From: Fructilactobacillus myrtifloralis
Lineage (GTDB): Bacteria > Bacillota > Bacilli > Lactobacillales > Lactobacillaceae
Direction: 5' to 3'
Length of the DNA: 64,000 nucleotides
Assembly: GCF_024029335.1 (NCBI RefSeq)
Contig: NZ_CP097116.1
Span: forward strand, 1-64,000
Shown here: positions 1 to 8,490 of the stretch, piece after piece
How positions within the stretch are numbered: position 1 is the first letter of the stretch
Layout: every line of letters begins with the position of its first letter
Made by a program: the position numbers and the translations under genes
Notes under the pieces: model-generated
The model's database searches: none
What the model was told of the DNA's origin: nothing
Seen by the model: the letters and a program-made list of their open reading frames with translations, nothing else

Positions 1-274
1 GCCATTAACCAAGGCTAATATGAAAAGCTAACCTGATTAAACTCTTCTTCCTGCCCCAGGTGGAGACAGACAAGCGTAAGTCCACTTAATTTAGGACCCA
101 GGTCTAACCCATGGACGAAGCTAGTTGGATCTACGTCAGCTGGTGTTTAGGCAGCTAAGGCGTAAGAATTGTTATTATTTTTTGCAGTTATAATTTAAAC
201 TGAACGATTTAACGCATCGCAGTACGGAATGCAGTTCAAGTTCGAACCATACCCGTCGAATCCATAACGACCCC
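1..274 (-). ncRNA. ssrA: tmRNA (5' part, cut by the window edge)
   Basis: Transfer-messenger RNA, which rescues stalled ribosomes and tags the nascent peptide for proteolysis. On the minus strand the 5' end reads GGGGTCGTTATGGATTCGAC, the conserved tmRNA start. The tag reading frame lies at 147-185 (minus) and encodes AKNNNNSYALAA followed by TAA, the form seen in lactobacilli. About 274 nt are visible; the tRNA-like 3' half and CCA end lie beyond position 1. Identification is very secure. The exact 5' processing site is inferred. Confidence 0.96.
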
Positions 275-290
275 GATAGATACAAAGTGA

Positions 291-299
291 ATTGTACCA
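291..299 (-). promoter_or_regulatory. extended -10 promoter of ssrA
   Basis: Minus-strand TGGTACAAT is an extended -10 element about 17 nt upstream of the mature tmRNA 5' end. It lies in the 35-bp gap after the HAD phosphatase gene. A -35 box is weak (TTTAAT-like), as often with extended -10 promoters. Confidence 0.6.
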
Positions 300-309
300 T
301 ATTTAGCCA

Positions 310-1083
310 CTAGATTAAATTAAAATGACGAAGCCCGTTGACAATCCCGTGGTTGGTATTGGCAGTCGTCACAAATTCCGCGTGATCCTTAACCCGGTCC
401 CGGCCGTTTTCCATTACTACCGGATGATCAACGAACTCTAACATCGGGATGTCGTTGTTTCCATCTCCAAAGGCATAGGTGGGAATCCCAGTTAAACCAG
501 TTTCTTCGATCAACTGTTTGATGCCGCTTGCTTTGGAAGCCCCATGGTCAACCACATCGATACTGAAGGGGGAGTTCCGGTAGAAACTTAGGCGGTCACC
601 AAAGGCTGCTTCGTAAACGTCATCGAGATCGGTGTTCGTAACAAACATCATGTCAATTGACCGTTCGTGCCAGTAAGACCGATCTACTAACTTCGGGAGG
701 GGAGCGTGCACGAAGGCGCAAGCCTTTTTCAGTAGTTCATCGTGGCGTGAAGCCCCTTTACCAAATTGATCGAGGACCGTGATGGAATTGCCGTGTTGCT
801 TGGCAAATTCATCGAATTCGTCAATGGTGTGCGGATCAATCCGACGTTCAAAGAGTTCTTTGCCTTGGTAGATACCGTGGTCACCGTTGGAGGTAATGGC
901 AGTGTCAATCTTCGTTTTCTGTAGGGTTTCTGGAATTTCATACAGGGTCCGGCCGGTGGCAATTGCGGGTAAGCCGCCTTTCGCCCGAATTTTATCCATG
1001 GCGTCGGCGACCTCATCGGTAACCTGCGAGTTTTTGTCAAAGAGGGTACTATCGAGATCAAAAAAAACTAAAAATTTGTACAT
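310..1083 (-). CDS. HAD-superfamily (Cof-type) sugar-phosphate phosphatase
   Basis: Predicted cytosolic Mg-dependent phosphatase of the Cof/YidA type, acting on sugar phosphates or similar small phosphoesters. Visible motifs: the nucleophile motif DLDSTLF close to the N-terminus, the conserved ATGR segment, a Lys region, and the acidic GDGNNDIPML motif near the C-terminus that completes the metal site. An upstream in-frame Met would add 14 residues, but the start chosen (1083) has AAAGGAGT directly before it, giving 257 aa, a usual Cof length. It is transcribed toward ssrA and diverges from the methyltransferase-like gene. The physiological substrate cannot be read from sequence. Confidence 0.85.
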   Translation of the reverse strand: MYKFLVFFDLDSTLFDKNSQVTDEVADAMDKIRAKGGLPAIATGRTLYEIPETLQKTKIDTAITSNGDHGIYQGKELFERRIDPHTIDEFDEFAKQHGNSITVLDQFGKGASRHDELLKKACAFVHAPLPKLVDRSYWHERSIDMMFVTNTDLDDVYEAAFGDRLSFYRNSPFSIDVVDHGASKASGIKQLIEETGLTGIPTYAFGDGNNDIPMLEFVDHPVVMENGRDRVKDHAEFVTTANTNHGIVNGLRHFNLI

Positions 1084-1193
1084 AAGTCTACTCCTTTCAA
1101 AACAAGTTCCTATTATAGCATTCAATAACTACTAATTGGCAATGATTCAAGTTACAATGACAATAACTACATTTAGAAAAACGAGGGAAATAC

Positions 1194-2369
1194 ATGCGAG
1201 AAGTTGAGATTACCGGAGCAGCCGCCAGCAAAATCGAAGGTGGCTACCCGCAGTTAAGTTTAAAGGATCTAGAACACACGAGTGATGCCACGAATAATGG
1301 CGAATGGGTAGCGTTAGTAAAGAGTGGACATTTCGTTGCAAGTGCTTATTTAGCTGAAGAAGGGCACGGCATTGGTTGGATTTTGAGTCGCAAGGCCAAC
1401 CAAACCTTAGATGCAGACTTTTTTGCGGGGCTCATGCGCCAGGCCTTTCAACGCCGTGCTCCGTTAGTAGAGCAGGGAGTGACTGCCTATCGGTTGTTTA
1501 ATGGAATTGGTGACGGCCTCGGGGGCCTTACCATTGATAATTTTGCGGGGCAAGTGGTGCTCACCTGGGAAAACGAGGGCCTATATCGACAACGGGAGTT
1601 GCTGCTAACCGCGTTAACCAATACCCTAGCAGAATATCAAAACCTCTATGAACTGCGCCGGGGCCAACCGACGGCGACAATCACTCCGATTACCGATTTT
1701 GCGCCAGCACCAGTTGCCGAACAGGTTATCTCAGAAACGGGGACGGAATACCCCATCCAACTAACGGGAGCAAGTAAGCCCAGTCTAGATCTGGCTTACC
1801 GACCGGTGCGCACCCAGATCAAAAAGAACTCCCGGGCGAAATTAACCCTCCATCTGTTGTTCGATCAGACCGGTTTTGTGACTGCTTCGCTCGCAGGTGG
1901 TGCGGTGCAAACGGAAGCTGTTGATCAGAAAAAAAGTGCCAAAACGGCATTGGTAACGGCCTTAGCTGCTAACGAACTCACCACCACGATGCCAAAGGTA
2001 CGGACGATGGATTTATTTGGCTTTTTGGATTATGCAACCAAGCATCAGCTCCACTTTGATCTCATCACGATTAACGTTCCCGCCTTTCTGCGCAGCAAAA
2101 AGACGACCTTTAACATTCGCAAGGATTTGGGTTCCTTGTTAACCCAGGTATTGGCGTTAACTACGAAGCAGGCGGATGTGTTTATGACCACCCAAACCCC
2201 GGCAATTACGACCAGAAGCTTCCGGCAAGCAGCCCAACGAGCTTGTCAAACTTTGGGGCGGAACTTCATGGAGAAGCAAAGTTTTCAGCCCCCACGTGAT
2301 TTTCCGGTTAACCATGAGTTTCAAAAGGAAAGTCCCATTAAAGGGCTGTGGTTTAAATTACAAAAGTAA
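1194..2369 (+). CDS. RlmI/YwbD-like rRNA methyltransferase homologue with eroded catalytic motifs
   Basis: Homologue of PUA-containing 23S rRNA (cytosine-C5) methyltransferases. The N-terminal half is recognisable: a PUA-like region, then the family segment FNGIGDGLGGLTIDNF at about residues 103-118. In the Rossmann half the family motifs are only echoed. The usual LN.FSYTGAFSVAAA is LHLLFDQTGFVTASL, the usual SVDLAKRS is AVDQKKSAK, and the usual LDPPSFARSKK is INVPAFLRSKK, so the DPP motif is lost. The 391-codon frame is intact, has a GAGGG ribosome site and normal codon use, so it is not an obvious pseudogene. It may be catalytically dead yet retain RNA binding, or be a diverged enzyme. Confidence 0.7.
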   Translation: MREVEITGAAASKIEGGYPQLSLKDLEHTSDATNNGEWVALVKSGHFVASAYLAEEGHGIGWILSRKANQTLDADFFAGLMRQAFQRRAPLVEQGVTAYRLFNGIGDGLGGLTIDNFAGQVVLTWENEGLYRQRELLLTALTNTLAEYQNLYELRRGQPTATITPITDFAPAPVAEQVISETGTEYPIQLTGASKPSLDLAYRPVRTQIKKNSRAKLTLHLLFDQTGFVTASLAGGAVQTEAVDQKKSAKTALVTALAANELTTTMPKVRTMDLFGFLDYATKHQLHFDLITINVPAFLRSKKTTFNIRKDLGSLLTQVLALTTKQADVFMTTQTPAITTRSFRQAAQRACQTLGRNFMEKQSFQPPRDFPVNHEFQKESPIKGLWFKLQK

Positions 2370-2392
2370 GCAGCGGACGGCAAGTAATTTTT

Positions 2393-2406
2393 TGTAACCG
2401 GTTACA
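2393..2406 (+). promoter_or_regulatory. cre site (CcpA operator) upstream of the fructokinase-pgi promoter
   Basis: TGTAACCGGTTACA matches the catabolite-responsive element consensus TGWAANCGNTNWCA at every position and sits in a 20-bp perfect inverted repeat (2390-2409). It ends 7 bp before the -35 box. A local LacI-family operator is the alternative reading. Confidence 0.7.
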
Positions 2407-2413
2407 AAAGTGA

Positions 2414-2442
2414 TTGCAATCCCATTTTGGGAGCCTTATAAT
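2414..2442 (+). promoter_or_regulatory. sigma-A promoter for fructokinase-pgi
   Basis: TTGCAA (2414-2419), a 17-bp spacer and a consensus TATAAT (2437-2442), followed by AAGGAGG at 2468 and the fructokinase ATG at 2483. Confidence 0.8.
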
Positions 2443-2482
2443 TAGGATAATCATTGAATTGCCGTCCAAGGAGGATAAGACT

Positions 2483-3386
2483 ATGTTATATGGAAGTATT
2501 GAAGCTGGTGGAACTAAATTTGTGTGTGCCGTTGGGGATGAAAACTTCAACGTAATTGACCAAACCCAATTTCCGACCACGACTCCTGACGAAACGTTGG
2601 CTCGGACCGTTAAGTACTTTAAGAAGTTCGATCACATCGATGCCTTTGGGATTGCGTCTTTTGGGCCCATCGACGTTGATAAAAATTCGGACACGTACGG
2701 TTGGATTATCAAGACCCCTAAAAAGGGATGGAGTAACATTGACTTTTTAGGGAAGATGAAAGAAAGCTTCCAGGTTCCGATGTTTTGGACGACCGACGTG
2801 AATGGTTCTGCGTACGGAGAATACGTTAGTGCTAAACGGCACGACGAAAACATTAGATCGGTGAGTTACATTACGATTGGAACCGGCATTGGCATGGGTT
2901 CCGTAATCAACGGTGACTTTTTGGGTGTGAAAGGAACGCCTGAATTTGGGCACATCAAAGTGCGTCGGCACCGCGATGACCTTGATTTCAAGGGCACCTG
3001 TCCTTGGCACGGTGACTGCCTTGAAGGGGTTGCTTCGGGACCGACGTTTGAAGCCCGAAACGGGGTTAAGGGTCAAGATACACCGATTGTTGATCCAACC
3101 TGGGATATCATTGCCTACTACGTAGCCCAAGCAGTCGTTGATCTGACGGTTACGTTCCGTCCGGACAAAGTGGTACTGGGGGGGCGGAGTCTGCACGCCG
3201 GAATTTATCGCAAAGGTGCGGGCCCAATTTACGCTTCTCTTTAACAACTACTTAAGCGTTGGTTCGTTAGAGAAGTACATCACCGCACCAGAAATTGACC
3301 ACAACGGTTCAGCAACGTTTGGTGATTTCGTCTTAGCCCAAAAAGCAATTAACGAAGAACAAGCAACGAGTGAAGTGGGGGAGTAA
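2483..3386 (+). pseudogene. ROK-family fructokinase, frameshifted at a poly-G run
   Basis: ROK fructokinase, which makes fructose-6-phosphate for the downstream isomerase. The N-terminal phosphate loop (SIEAGGTKF), the GHI zinc histidine, the zinc cysteines and CLEGVASGP are present. From 2483 the frame runs to a TAA at 3242-3244, about 48 codons short. Shifting at the seven-G run 3178-3184 restores the family reading VLGGGVCTPEFIAKVRAQF and then LLFNNYLSVGSLEKYI, ending TAA 3384-3386, six bases before pgi. Six Gs would give one intact 300-aa gene. One extra G is therefore a recent mutation, a reversible slip, or a sequencing error. The clean remaining sequence argues against old decay. Confidence 0.85.
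3178..3184 (+). repeat. G7 homopolymer carrying the frameshift
   Basis: Seven consecutive Gs inside the fructokinase LGGG codons. Six are needed for the family reading frame. Confidence 0.8.
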
Positions 3387-3391
3387 CACAG

Positions 3392-4741
3392 ATGGCTTAC
3401 ATTAATTTTGATGATACGAAGGTAACTAAGTTTGTGCATGACAACGAACTGCCAGAAATGCAAGCCTTAGTGACCGCCGCCGATCAAGAGCTGCGGAACG
3501 GTACGGGAGCTGGAGCGGACTTTCGGGGCTGGCTCACGTTACCCGCTGACTATGATCGAGATGAATTTGCCCGGATCCAAGCGGCTGCCAAAAAAATTAA
3601 CCAGGATTCAGAAGTGCTCGTGGTCATTGGAATCGGAGGCTCCTATTTAGGAGCTAAGATGGCCATGGACTTCTTAAACGGTAGTTTTTATAATTCAAAG
3701 TCTGACGCCGAGCGACGGGGTGTGCAGGTCGTCTTTGCAGGCAACTCGCTCAGTGCGACCTATCTCCAGGAGCTGCAGGACTTTGTGGGCGACCGTGACT
3801 TCTCGGTTAACGTCATTTCTAAGTCGGGAACCACGACGGAACCATCGATTGCCTTTCGGATTTTCAAGGAAAAGTTAATTCAAAAGTATGGTAAGGAAGA
3901 AGCAAACCACCGGATTTACGCCACGACGGACGCTAAAAACGGGGCCCTTCGTCAGGAAGTTGAATCCAATGGGTACGAAAGCTTTATTATTCCTGATGAT
4001 GTGGGTGGTCGGTTCTCGGTTTTAACTCCAGTTGGTTTACTACCAATCGCCGCAACGGGAGCAGACATCACTGAGTTAATGCGGGGAGCTGCGGATGCAG
4101 CGAAAACCTATCAAAATGCCGATTTACAACAAAATGCGGCGTACCGGTATGCAGCGTTACGGAACATTTTGTACCGCAAGGGTTACGTAACTGAATTAGT
4201 GGAAAACTACGAACCGAACCTGCGGATGTTTGCCGAATGGTGGAAGCAGTTGATGGGTGAATCGGAAGGTAAGGATCAAAAGGGAATTTATCCGTCCTCC
4301 GCGAACTTCACGACTGATTTACACTCACTGGGGCAGTACATTCAAGAAGGCCTCCGGAACCTGTTTGAAACGGTAGTCAAGGTCAAAACGCCACCGTACA
4401 ACGTGGAAATTCCGATGGAAGCTGATAACTTGGATGGATTAAACTACCTCAAGGGACAGTCACTAAACGAAGTTAACGATAAGGCCTACGAAGGGGTTGT
4501 TTTGGCCCATAACGATGGTGGAGTGCCGGTCTTGACGGTCGAAATTCCGGATGAGTCTGAATACAGCCTAGGATACCTGATCTACTTCTTTGAAGTGGCC
4601 GTTGGCATTTCTGGATACTTGAACGGCATTAATCCGTTTAATCAACCCGGTGTGGAAGCTTACAAACAGAACATGTTTGCTCTGCTCGGGAAGCCCGGTT
4701 ACGAAGAGTTAGCCGCCAAATTAAACCAAGCAGATGATTAG
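3392..4741 (+). CDS. pgi: glucose-6-phosphate isomerase
   Basis: Interconverts glucose-6-phosphate and fructose-6-phosphate in the cytosol. The 449-aa protein shows the SIS-fold signatures of bacterial [32 protein letters not shown], and the C-terminal [12 protein letters not shown]. Length equals that of Firmicutes PGI. The start has GGGGGAG overlapping the fructokinase stop, so the two are translationally close and probably co-transcribed from the cre-linked promoter. Together they route fructose into the glucose-phosphate pool. No anomalies seen. Confidence 0.97.
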   Translation: MAYINFDDTKVTKFVHDNELPEMQALVTAADQELRNGTGAGADFRGWLTLPADYDRDEFARIQAAAKKINQDSEVLVVIGIGGSYLGAKMAMDFLNGSFYNSKSDAERRGVQVVFAGNSLSATYLQELQDFVGDRDFSVNVISKSGTTTEPSIAFRIFKEKLIQKYGKEEANHRIYATTDAKNGALRQEVESNGYESFIIPDDVGGRFSVLTPVGLLPIAATGADITELMRGAADAAKTYQNADLQQNAAYRYAALRNILYRKGYVTELVENYEPNLRMFAEWWKQLMGESEGKDQKGIYPSSANFTTDLHSLGQYIQEGLRNLFETVVKVKTPPYNVEIPMEADNLDGLNYLKGQSLNEVNDKAYEGVVLAHNDGGVPVLTVEIPDESEYSLGYLIYFFEVAVGISGYLNGINPFNQPGVEAYKQNMFALLGKPGYEELAAKLNQADD

Positions 4742-4742
4742 C

Positions 4743-4774
4743 AAAAAGAGAACGCAAGCGCGTTCTCTTTTTTT
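4743..4774 (+). terminator. intrinsic terminator after pgi
   Basis: Nine-base stem AGAGAACGC/GCGTTCTCT with loop AAGC and a run of T, directly after the pgi stop. Confidence 0.92.
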
Positions 4775-4852
4775 ACGGTCGATGAAGAACTTAATAATTT
4801 CGCAATATATTTCAAAATGATTACAGTTAGATTAAGAACAGGTTGAAAGCCC

Positions 4853-4879
4853 ACCGGGTCCGGTTAGACATGCTATGAT
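4853..4879 (+). promoter_or_regulatory. probable promoter of the NlpC/P60 gene
   Basis: TTGAAA with a short 15-bp spacer to an extended -10, TGCTATGAT. It lies about 70 bp before the start codon. The spacer is suboptimal, so the -35 assignment is tentative. Confidence 0.45.
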
Positions 4880-4945
4880 ACTTCATGTAAGTTACTTAAT
4901 CAAATTAAACTAAACGACAATTTCGTAGAGGAGATTATCATTAAT

Positions 4946-6142
4946 ATGGAAAACAAAAAAGTTCACTTTAAGATGTATAAAGCAGGTAAGAAATGGTTGT
5001 TCGCTGGAATTGCCACTTCAATGATGGCTGGTGCGTTCTTCTTCACTAGCAACACTGCCTCAGCTGACGTCATTTCAAGTGGTCAGCAACACGTTGGAAC
5101 TTCGTATGTTTGGGGTGGTTCAAATCCTGGTGGGTTTGACTGTTCTGGATTTACGCAATATGTTTTTGCTCAAAACGGGATCAGTTTACCACGGACGGCC
5201 GCTGCGCAATACGCTGCTAGCCAACCAATCAGTGCTTCTGAAGCTCGTCCTGGTGACTTGGTCTTCATCAGTAACGGTGGAATCTACCACGTAGGGATTT
5301 ACCAAGGAAACGGCATGATGCTAGATGCTCAAAACCGTGGAGTAATTAGTGGTGATTCAATTTCATACTTCCCTGGTCAAGTATTGTACGGTCGGGTTGG
5401 TGGCGGTGCTAGCGCTGCTGCTAATGCGCAAACGCAAGCTACGGTCCAACAACCAGCTGCTAACACGAACCAAACTACTAACAACCAAGCTGCTGACAAC
5501 GGTCAAGCCACTGACAACAGTCAAGCTAACCAACAACCAGCTGCCAACAACGACCAAGCAGCTGCTCAACCAGCCACTGACAACAGTCAAGCTGACCAAC
5601 AACCAGCTGCCAACAACGATCAAGCCGCTGCTCAACCAGCAACTGACAACAGCCAAGCTAACCAACAACCGGCCGCCAACAATGATCAAGCCGCTGCTCA
5701 ACCAGCAACTGACAACAGTCAAGCTGACCAACAACCGGCTGCTAACAACGATCAAGCTGTTGCTCAACCAGCTGCTGACAACAGCCAAGCTAACCAACAA
5801 CCAGCTGCAAGCAATGACCAAGCCGCTGCTCAACCAGCCGTTGCTAGCGCTAAGCCAGAATTTACGGATGCTAAGTTAGTTTCCCAATCTTCTGCTAAAG
5901 AAGGTCAATTCAACGTTGAAAAAGGTTACTTTACGAATGGTGACACTAAGATTGCCGTTCGGACTTCTGCTGACTTAAAGGCAAAGGTCAAAGGTTACTT
6001 GCCTGCCAACGCCCAAATCAGTTACGATGGTTACGTTGTTAAAGACGGACACGTTTGGGTTGAATACACTGGTTTCTCTGGAAACAAGTTGTACTGCCCA
6101 GTTCGCGAAACTAACAAAGTAGCATGGGGTTCATTTGAATAA
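4946..6142 (+). CDS. secreted NlpC/P60 peptidoglycan endopeptidase with repeat linker and SH3-like domain
   Basis: Extracellular cell-wall hydrolase that cuts stem peptides of peptidoglycan. Residues 9-20 read [12 protein letters not shown], the KxYKxGKxW-type signal motif, and cleavage probably follows TASA at residue 40. An NlpC/P60 domain comes immediately after (about 42-150) with the nucleophile Cys66 in FDCSGFT and His115 in YHVGIY. An Ala/Gln/Asn-rich low-complexity linker follows (about 155-300) with five 22-residue repeats. The last 95 residues form an SH3-like module that likely binds the wall. The catalytic domain being N-terminal is less usual than the C-terminal position in p40/p75-type enzymes. 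Monocistronic: own terminator on both sides. Confidence 0.92.
   Translation: MENKKVHFKMYKAGKKWLFAGIATSMMAGAFFFTSNTASADVISSGQQHVGTSYVWGGSNPGGFDCSGFTQYVFAQNGISLPRTAAAQYAASQPISASEARPGDLVFISNGGIYHVGIYQGNGMMLDAQNRGVISGDSISYFPGQVLYGRVGGGASAAANAQTQATVQQPAANTNQTTNNQAADNGQATDNSQANQQPAANNDQAAAQPATDNSQADQQPAANNDQAAAQPATDNSQANQQPAANNDQAAAQPATDNSQADQQPAANNDQAVAQPAADNSQANQQPAASNDQAAAQPAVASAKPEFTDAKLVSQSSAKEGQFNVEKGYFTNGDTKIAVRTSADLKAKVKGYLPANAQISYDGYVVKDGHVWVEYTGFSGNKLYCPVRETNKVAWGSFE
5513..5842 (+). repeat. five tandem 66-bp repeats in the NlpC/P60 linker
   Basis: Five consecutive 22-codon units of the form DNSQ(A)(N/D)[11 protein letters not shown]. The N/D position alternates N, D, N, D, N, so there is a 132-bp higher-order period. 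Synonymous differences between units are few, which suggests recent unit duplication. Confidence 0.92.
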
Positions 6143-6149
6143 GCTTTTC

Positions 6150-6182
6150 AAAAAGACACTACTAATGTAGTGTCTTTTTTAG
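6150..6182 (+). terminator. terminator after the NlpC/P60 gene
   Basis: Stem AAAAGACACTAC/GTAGTGTCTTTT with a four-base loop and a T run. Confidence 0.92.
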
Positions 6183-6197
6183 TTTGTAATGGCAACT

Positions 6198-6232
6198 AAA
6201 AACCCGACTATGCTCAGCATAGTCGGGTTTTG
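6198..6232 (-). terminator. terminator after pyrD (works on both strands)
   Basis: AAAACCCGACTATGC / GCATAGTCGGGTTTT with a 3-base loop, one base past the pyrD stop. The A/T flanks make it bidirectional. Confidence 0.92.
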
Positions 6233-6233
6233 G

Positions 6234-7175
6234 TTAGTCAGACTGGGTTTTTAAGTGACCGCGAAAGTCGGCGAGGGTTTGGTACCCCTTTTCTTGCATC
6301 AGGGTTTCTAGTTCGTGGGTAATGCGGGTAAAGGCGGAAACGCCTTCTTGCATAACAACCGTTCCGAGTTCGACGATGTCTGCCCCACACAAAATGAGTT
6401 CAAAGGCATCAGTCCCAGTTGTCACGCCACCAGTTCCAATGATTTTAATCTCTGGTCGGAGTCGTTGGCGAAAGGCCCGGACGTTGGCAAGGGCCACTGG
6501 TTTGATGTATTGACCACCGATTCCGCCAAAGCCACCCTTGGGCTTAATCACCACTGTTTCAGTATTGGGATCAATTACCAATCCATTGCCCACGCTATTA
6601 ATGGCGTTGATGTAGGTTAACGGGTACTGGTTTAAAATGGCAGCCATCGCGTCGTACTGTTGCAAGTCAAAGTAGGGCGGTAACTTAACTCCGAGTGGTT
6701 TTTCATAAAAGGCAAAGACCTGGTCCAAAATGGCGCGCGTTGCGTCTAAATCGTACCCAATTTGCGGTTTGCCCACGACGTTTGGGCAGGAAAGATTTAG
6801 TTCACACAAGCCGGTGAAGTCACTGGCCTGAATTTGTTGTAAGGCGGCGACTTGGTCAGCCGGCTTGGTTCCAGTTACCGATAAGTCAATCGGTTTGGCG
6901 GTCGTTGAGTTGGCAATAAAATCTAGGTAGTAAGCCAGTCCCTGGTTGGGTAACCCCATCGAGTTGATACTCCCTAAGTCGGTATCGAAGTACCGGGGTT
7001 GGGGATTCCCCGCTCTAGGAGCGAGCGTCGCGCTCTTAGTGGTTAACCCGCCGGCGGCAGAATCCAGAACGGATTGCATCTCCTGAGCAGTTTCGTCACA
7101 GACGCCCGCCGCATTTACAAACGGGTGGTGGAAAGTTTCGTTGCCAATGGTGGCACTTAAATCGATGGTAGCCAT
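6234..7175 (-). CDS. pyrD: dihydroorotate dehydrogenase, class 1A (fumarate-dependent)
   Basis: Oxidises dihydroorotate to orotate, the fourth pyrimidine step, in the cytosol with FMN. At 313 aa it has the class 1A signatures: RYFDTDLGSINSMGLPN (residues 61-77) and catalytic Cys130 in NLSCPNVVGKPQ, the same residue number as in Lactococcus lactis PyrDA. Class 1A enzymes are soluble homodimers using fumarate, so no pyrK partner is needed and none is present. AAAGGAG precedes the ATG. It is divergent from pyrBC and has its own PyrR attenuator. Confidence 0.95.
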   Translation of the reverse strand: MATIDLSATIGNETFHHPFVNAAGVCDETAQEMQSVLDSAAGGLTTKSATLAPRAGNPQPRYFDTDLGSINSMGLPNQGLAYYLDFIANSTTAKPIDLSVTGTKPADQVAALQQIQASDFTGLCELNLSCPNVVGKPQIGYDLDATRAILDQVFAFYEKPLGVKLPPYFDLQQYDAMAAILNQYPLTYINAINSVGNGLVIDPNTETVVIKPKGGFGGIGGQYIKPVALANVRAFRQRLRPEIKIIGTGGVTTGTDAFELILCGADIVELGTVVMQEGVSAFTRITHELETLMQEKGYQTLADFRGHLKTQSD

Positions 7176-7216
7176 TCTTCGTACTCCTTTCGCAACTAAG
7201 CACAGTTGCGCAAACT

Positions 7217-7315
7217 AAAAACGCAGTTCAAGGGTCAGGTTCAGAGAAAAACGACCGCACGAACTGCGTTATCAGGTTAAATTCGACTTGAAATCTTTTG
7301 GTCTCTCTGAACCAA
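7217..7315 (-). promoter_or_regulatory. PyrR-dependent attenuator of pyrD
   Basis: Read on the minus strand. A PyrR-binding hairpin TTGGTTCAGAGAGACCAA lies at 7298-7315. The terminator stem AACGCAGTTC (7261-7270) pairs with GAACTGCGTTTTT (7217-7229). A ten-base antiterminator segment at 7238-7247, inside the terminator loop, pairs exactly with 7304-7313 of the PyrR loop. This is the three-way anti-antiterminator/antiterminator/terminator switch. UMP-bound PyrR should cause termination. Confidence 0.85.
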
Positions 7316-7334
7316 GTTAAGATGAATTGGTTTA

Positions 7335-7363
7335 ATCCTACTGAAGAAGTTCCCGGTTGTCAA
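7335..7363 (-). promoter_or_regulatory. pyrD promoter
   Basis: Minus strand TTGACA (7358-7363), a 17-bp spacer, TAGGAT (7335-7340). It starts just upstream of the PyrR-binding hairpin. Confidence 0.75.
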
Positions 7364-7376
7364 GCACGATCAGTGA

Positions 7377-7405
7377 TTGACTTTTGGCGTTAGATTCGTT
7401 ACAGT
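7377..7405 (+). promoter_or_regulatory. pyrBC promoter
   Basis: TTGACT (7377-7382), 17 bp, TACAGT (7400-7405). The two divergent -35 boxes are only about 14 bp apart. Confidence 0.7.
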
Positions 7406-7442
7406 AATCACCAATTAAATAACGGAATAAAGCGGGTGCTTT

Positions 7443-7526
7443 AACCCAATCCAGCGAGGTTGGGAAGTTAACTGGCGGTGTTTGCAAAGGGGCATGCTAG
7501 GTTAATGAGAGCAGGCCCCTTTATTG
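7443..7526 (+). promoter_or_regulatory. PyrR-dependent attenuator of pyrBC
   Basis: CCCAATCCAGCGAGGTTGGG (7445-7464) contains AATCCAGCGAGGTT, a full match to the PyrR loop consensus ARUCCNGNGAGGYU. It is followed by the terminator stem AAAGGGGC/GCCCCTTT (7486-7522), whose T tract is short. It ends 22 bp before the pyrB start. Confidence 0.8.
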
Positions 7527-7548
7527 TAGCGCCAACAGGGAGGACACG

Positions 7549-8490
7549 ATGACTAACTCAGCACAACATGATTTAGTTTCTGTAAGTGATTTAAGTGAAG
7601 CAGACGTTTTACATAAAATTCGGCTCGCACAACTGTTTCAAGCCGGCAAAACGGTGACGTTGCAACGACCAACGTATGCCATGAATCTCTTTTTTGAAAA
7701 TAGTACGCGCACTCACACCAGTTTTGAGATGGCCGAACGGCGGTTAGGCATGCAGGTGCTGCAGTTTGTCGCTGATGGCAGTTCCGTGACGAAGGGCGAA
7801 ACACTCAGTGATACGGTCAAAACGTTACAGGCCATTGGCGTGGATGTGGCCGTAATTCGGCACCCAGAAAATCAATATTACCAACCACTGTTGGCCGAAC
7901 AATTAGACATCAGCATTGTTAATGGTGGTGATGGGAGCGGCCAACATCCATCCCAGTCGTTGCTAGATATGATGACCATTTACCAAGAATTTTGCACCTT
8001 TCGGGACTTAAAAATCACGATCGTGGGCGATCTTAGTCACTCGCGGGTGGCCCGCTCGAACATGGCGTTATTACAGCGGTTAGGGGCCCAGGTTTCGTTT
8101 GCGGGACCAGAGCAGTGGTATAATGCCGATTTTGAACGATACGGACAGTATACGACCATTGATGACGCCGTTAACAGTGCCGACGTTGTCATGTTGCTCC
8201 GGGTGCAAAAGGAGCGGTTAGGGACTGAACTAGATGACTTTGATGCCGCTCGTTATCATCGAGAGTTCGGACTGACCAAAGCGCGTTACCAACGGCTAAA
8301 ACCGGAAGCCATCATCATGCATCCAGCGCCCGTCAACCGTGGAATTGAGATTGATTCCAGTTTAGTCGAACAACCCCAGTCACGAATTTTTAAACAGATG
8401 GAGAACGGGGTTTTCATGCGGATGGCAATTCTGACGGACGTGTTGGTCGCCAAGGGATTAATTAATCCCGCTGAGATTAAAGGAGCATAA
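7549..8490 (+). CDS. pyrB: aspartate carbamoyltransferase, catalytic subunit
   Basis: Condenses carbamoyl phosphate with aspartate, the second pyrimidine step. The 313-aa protein carries [20 protein letters not shown] (carbamoyl-phosphate loop), [11 protein letters not shown], the HPSQSLLDM segment and the MHPAPVNRG aspartate loop. No regulatory pyrI is present, as usual in Firmicutes. GGGAGGA precedes the ATG. It overlaps pyrC (TAATG) and is controlled by the PyrR leader upstream. The remaining pyr genes (pyrR, pyrP, carAB, pyrE, pyrF) are not in the window. Confidence 0.97.
   Translation: MTNSAQHDLVSVSDLSEADVLHKIRLAQLFQAGKTVTLQRPTYAMNLFFENSTRTHTSFEMAERRLGMQVLQFVADGSSVTKGETLSDTVKTLQAIGVDVAVIRHPENQYYQPLLAEQLDISIVNGGDGSGQHPSQSLLDMMTIYQEFCTFRDLKITIVGDLSHSRVARSNMALLQRLGAQVSFAGPEQWYNADFERYGQYTTIDDAVNSADVVMLLRVQKERLGTELDDFDAARYHREFGLTKARYQRLKPEAIIMHPAPVNRGIEIDSSLVEQPQSRIFKQMENGVFMRMAILTDVLVAKGLINPAEIKGA

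Noticed and set aside
5363-5833. Long minus-strand frame (156 aa) across the NlpC/P60 linker
   Set aside because: It is the complement of the tandem repeats in the real gene; period and composition come from the repeats, and there is no ribosome site.
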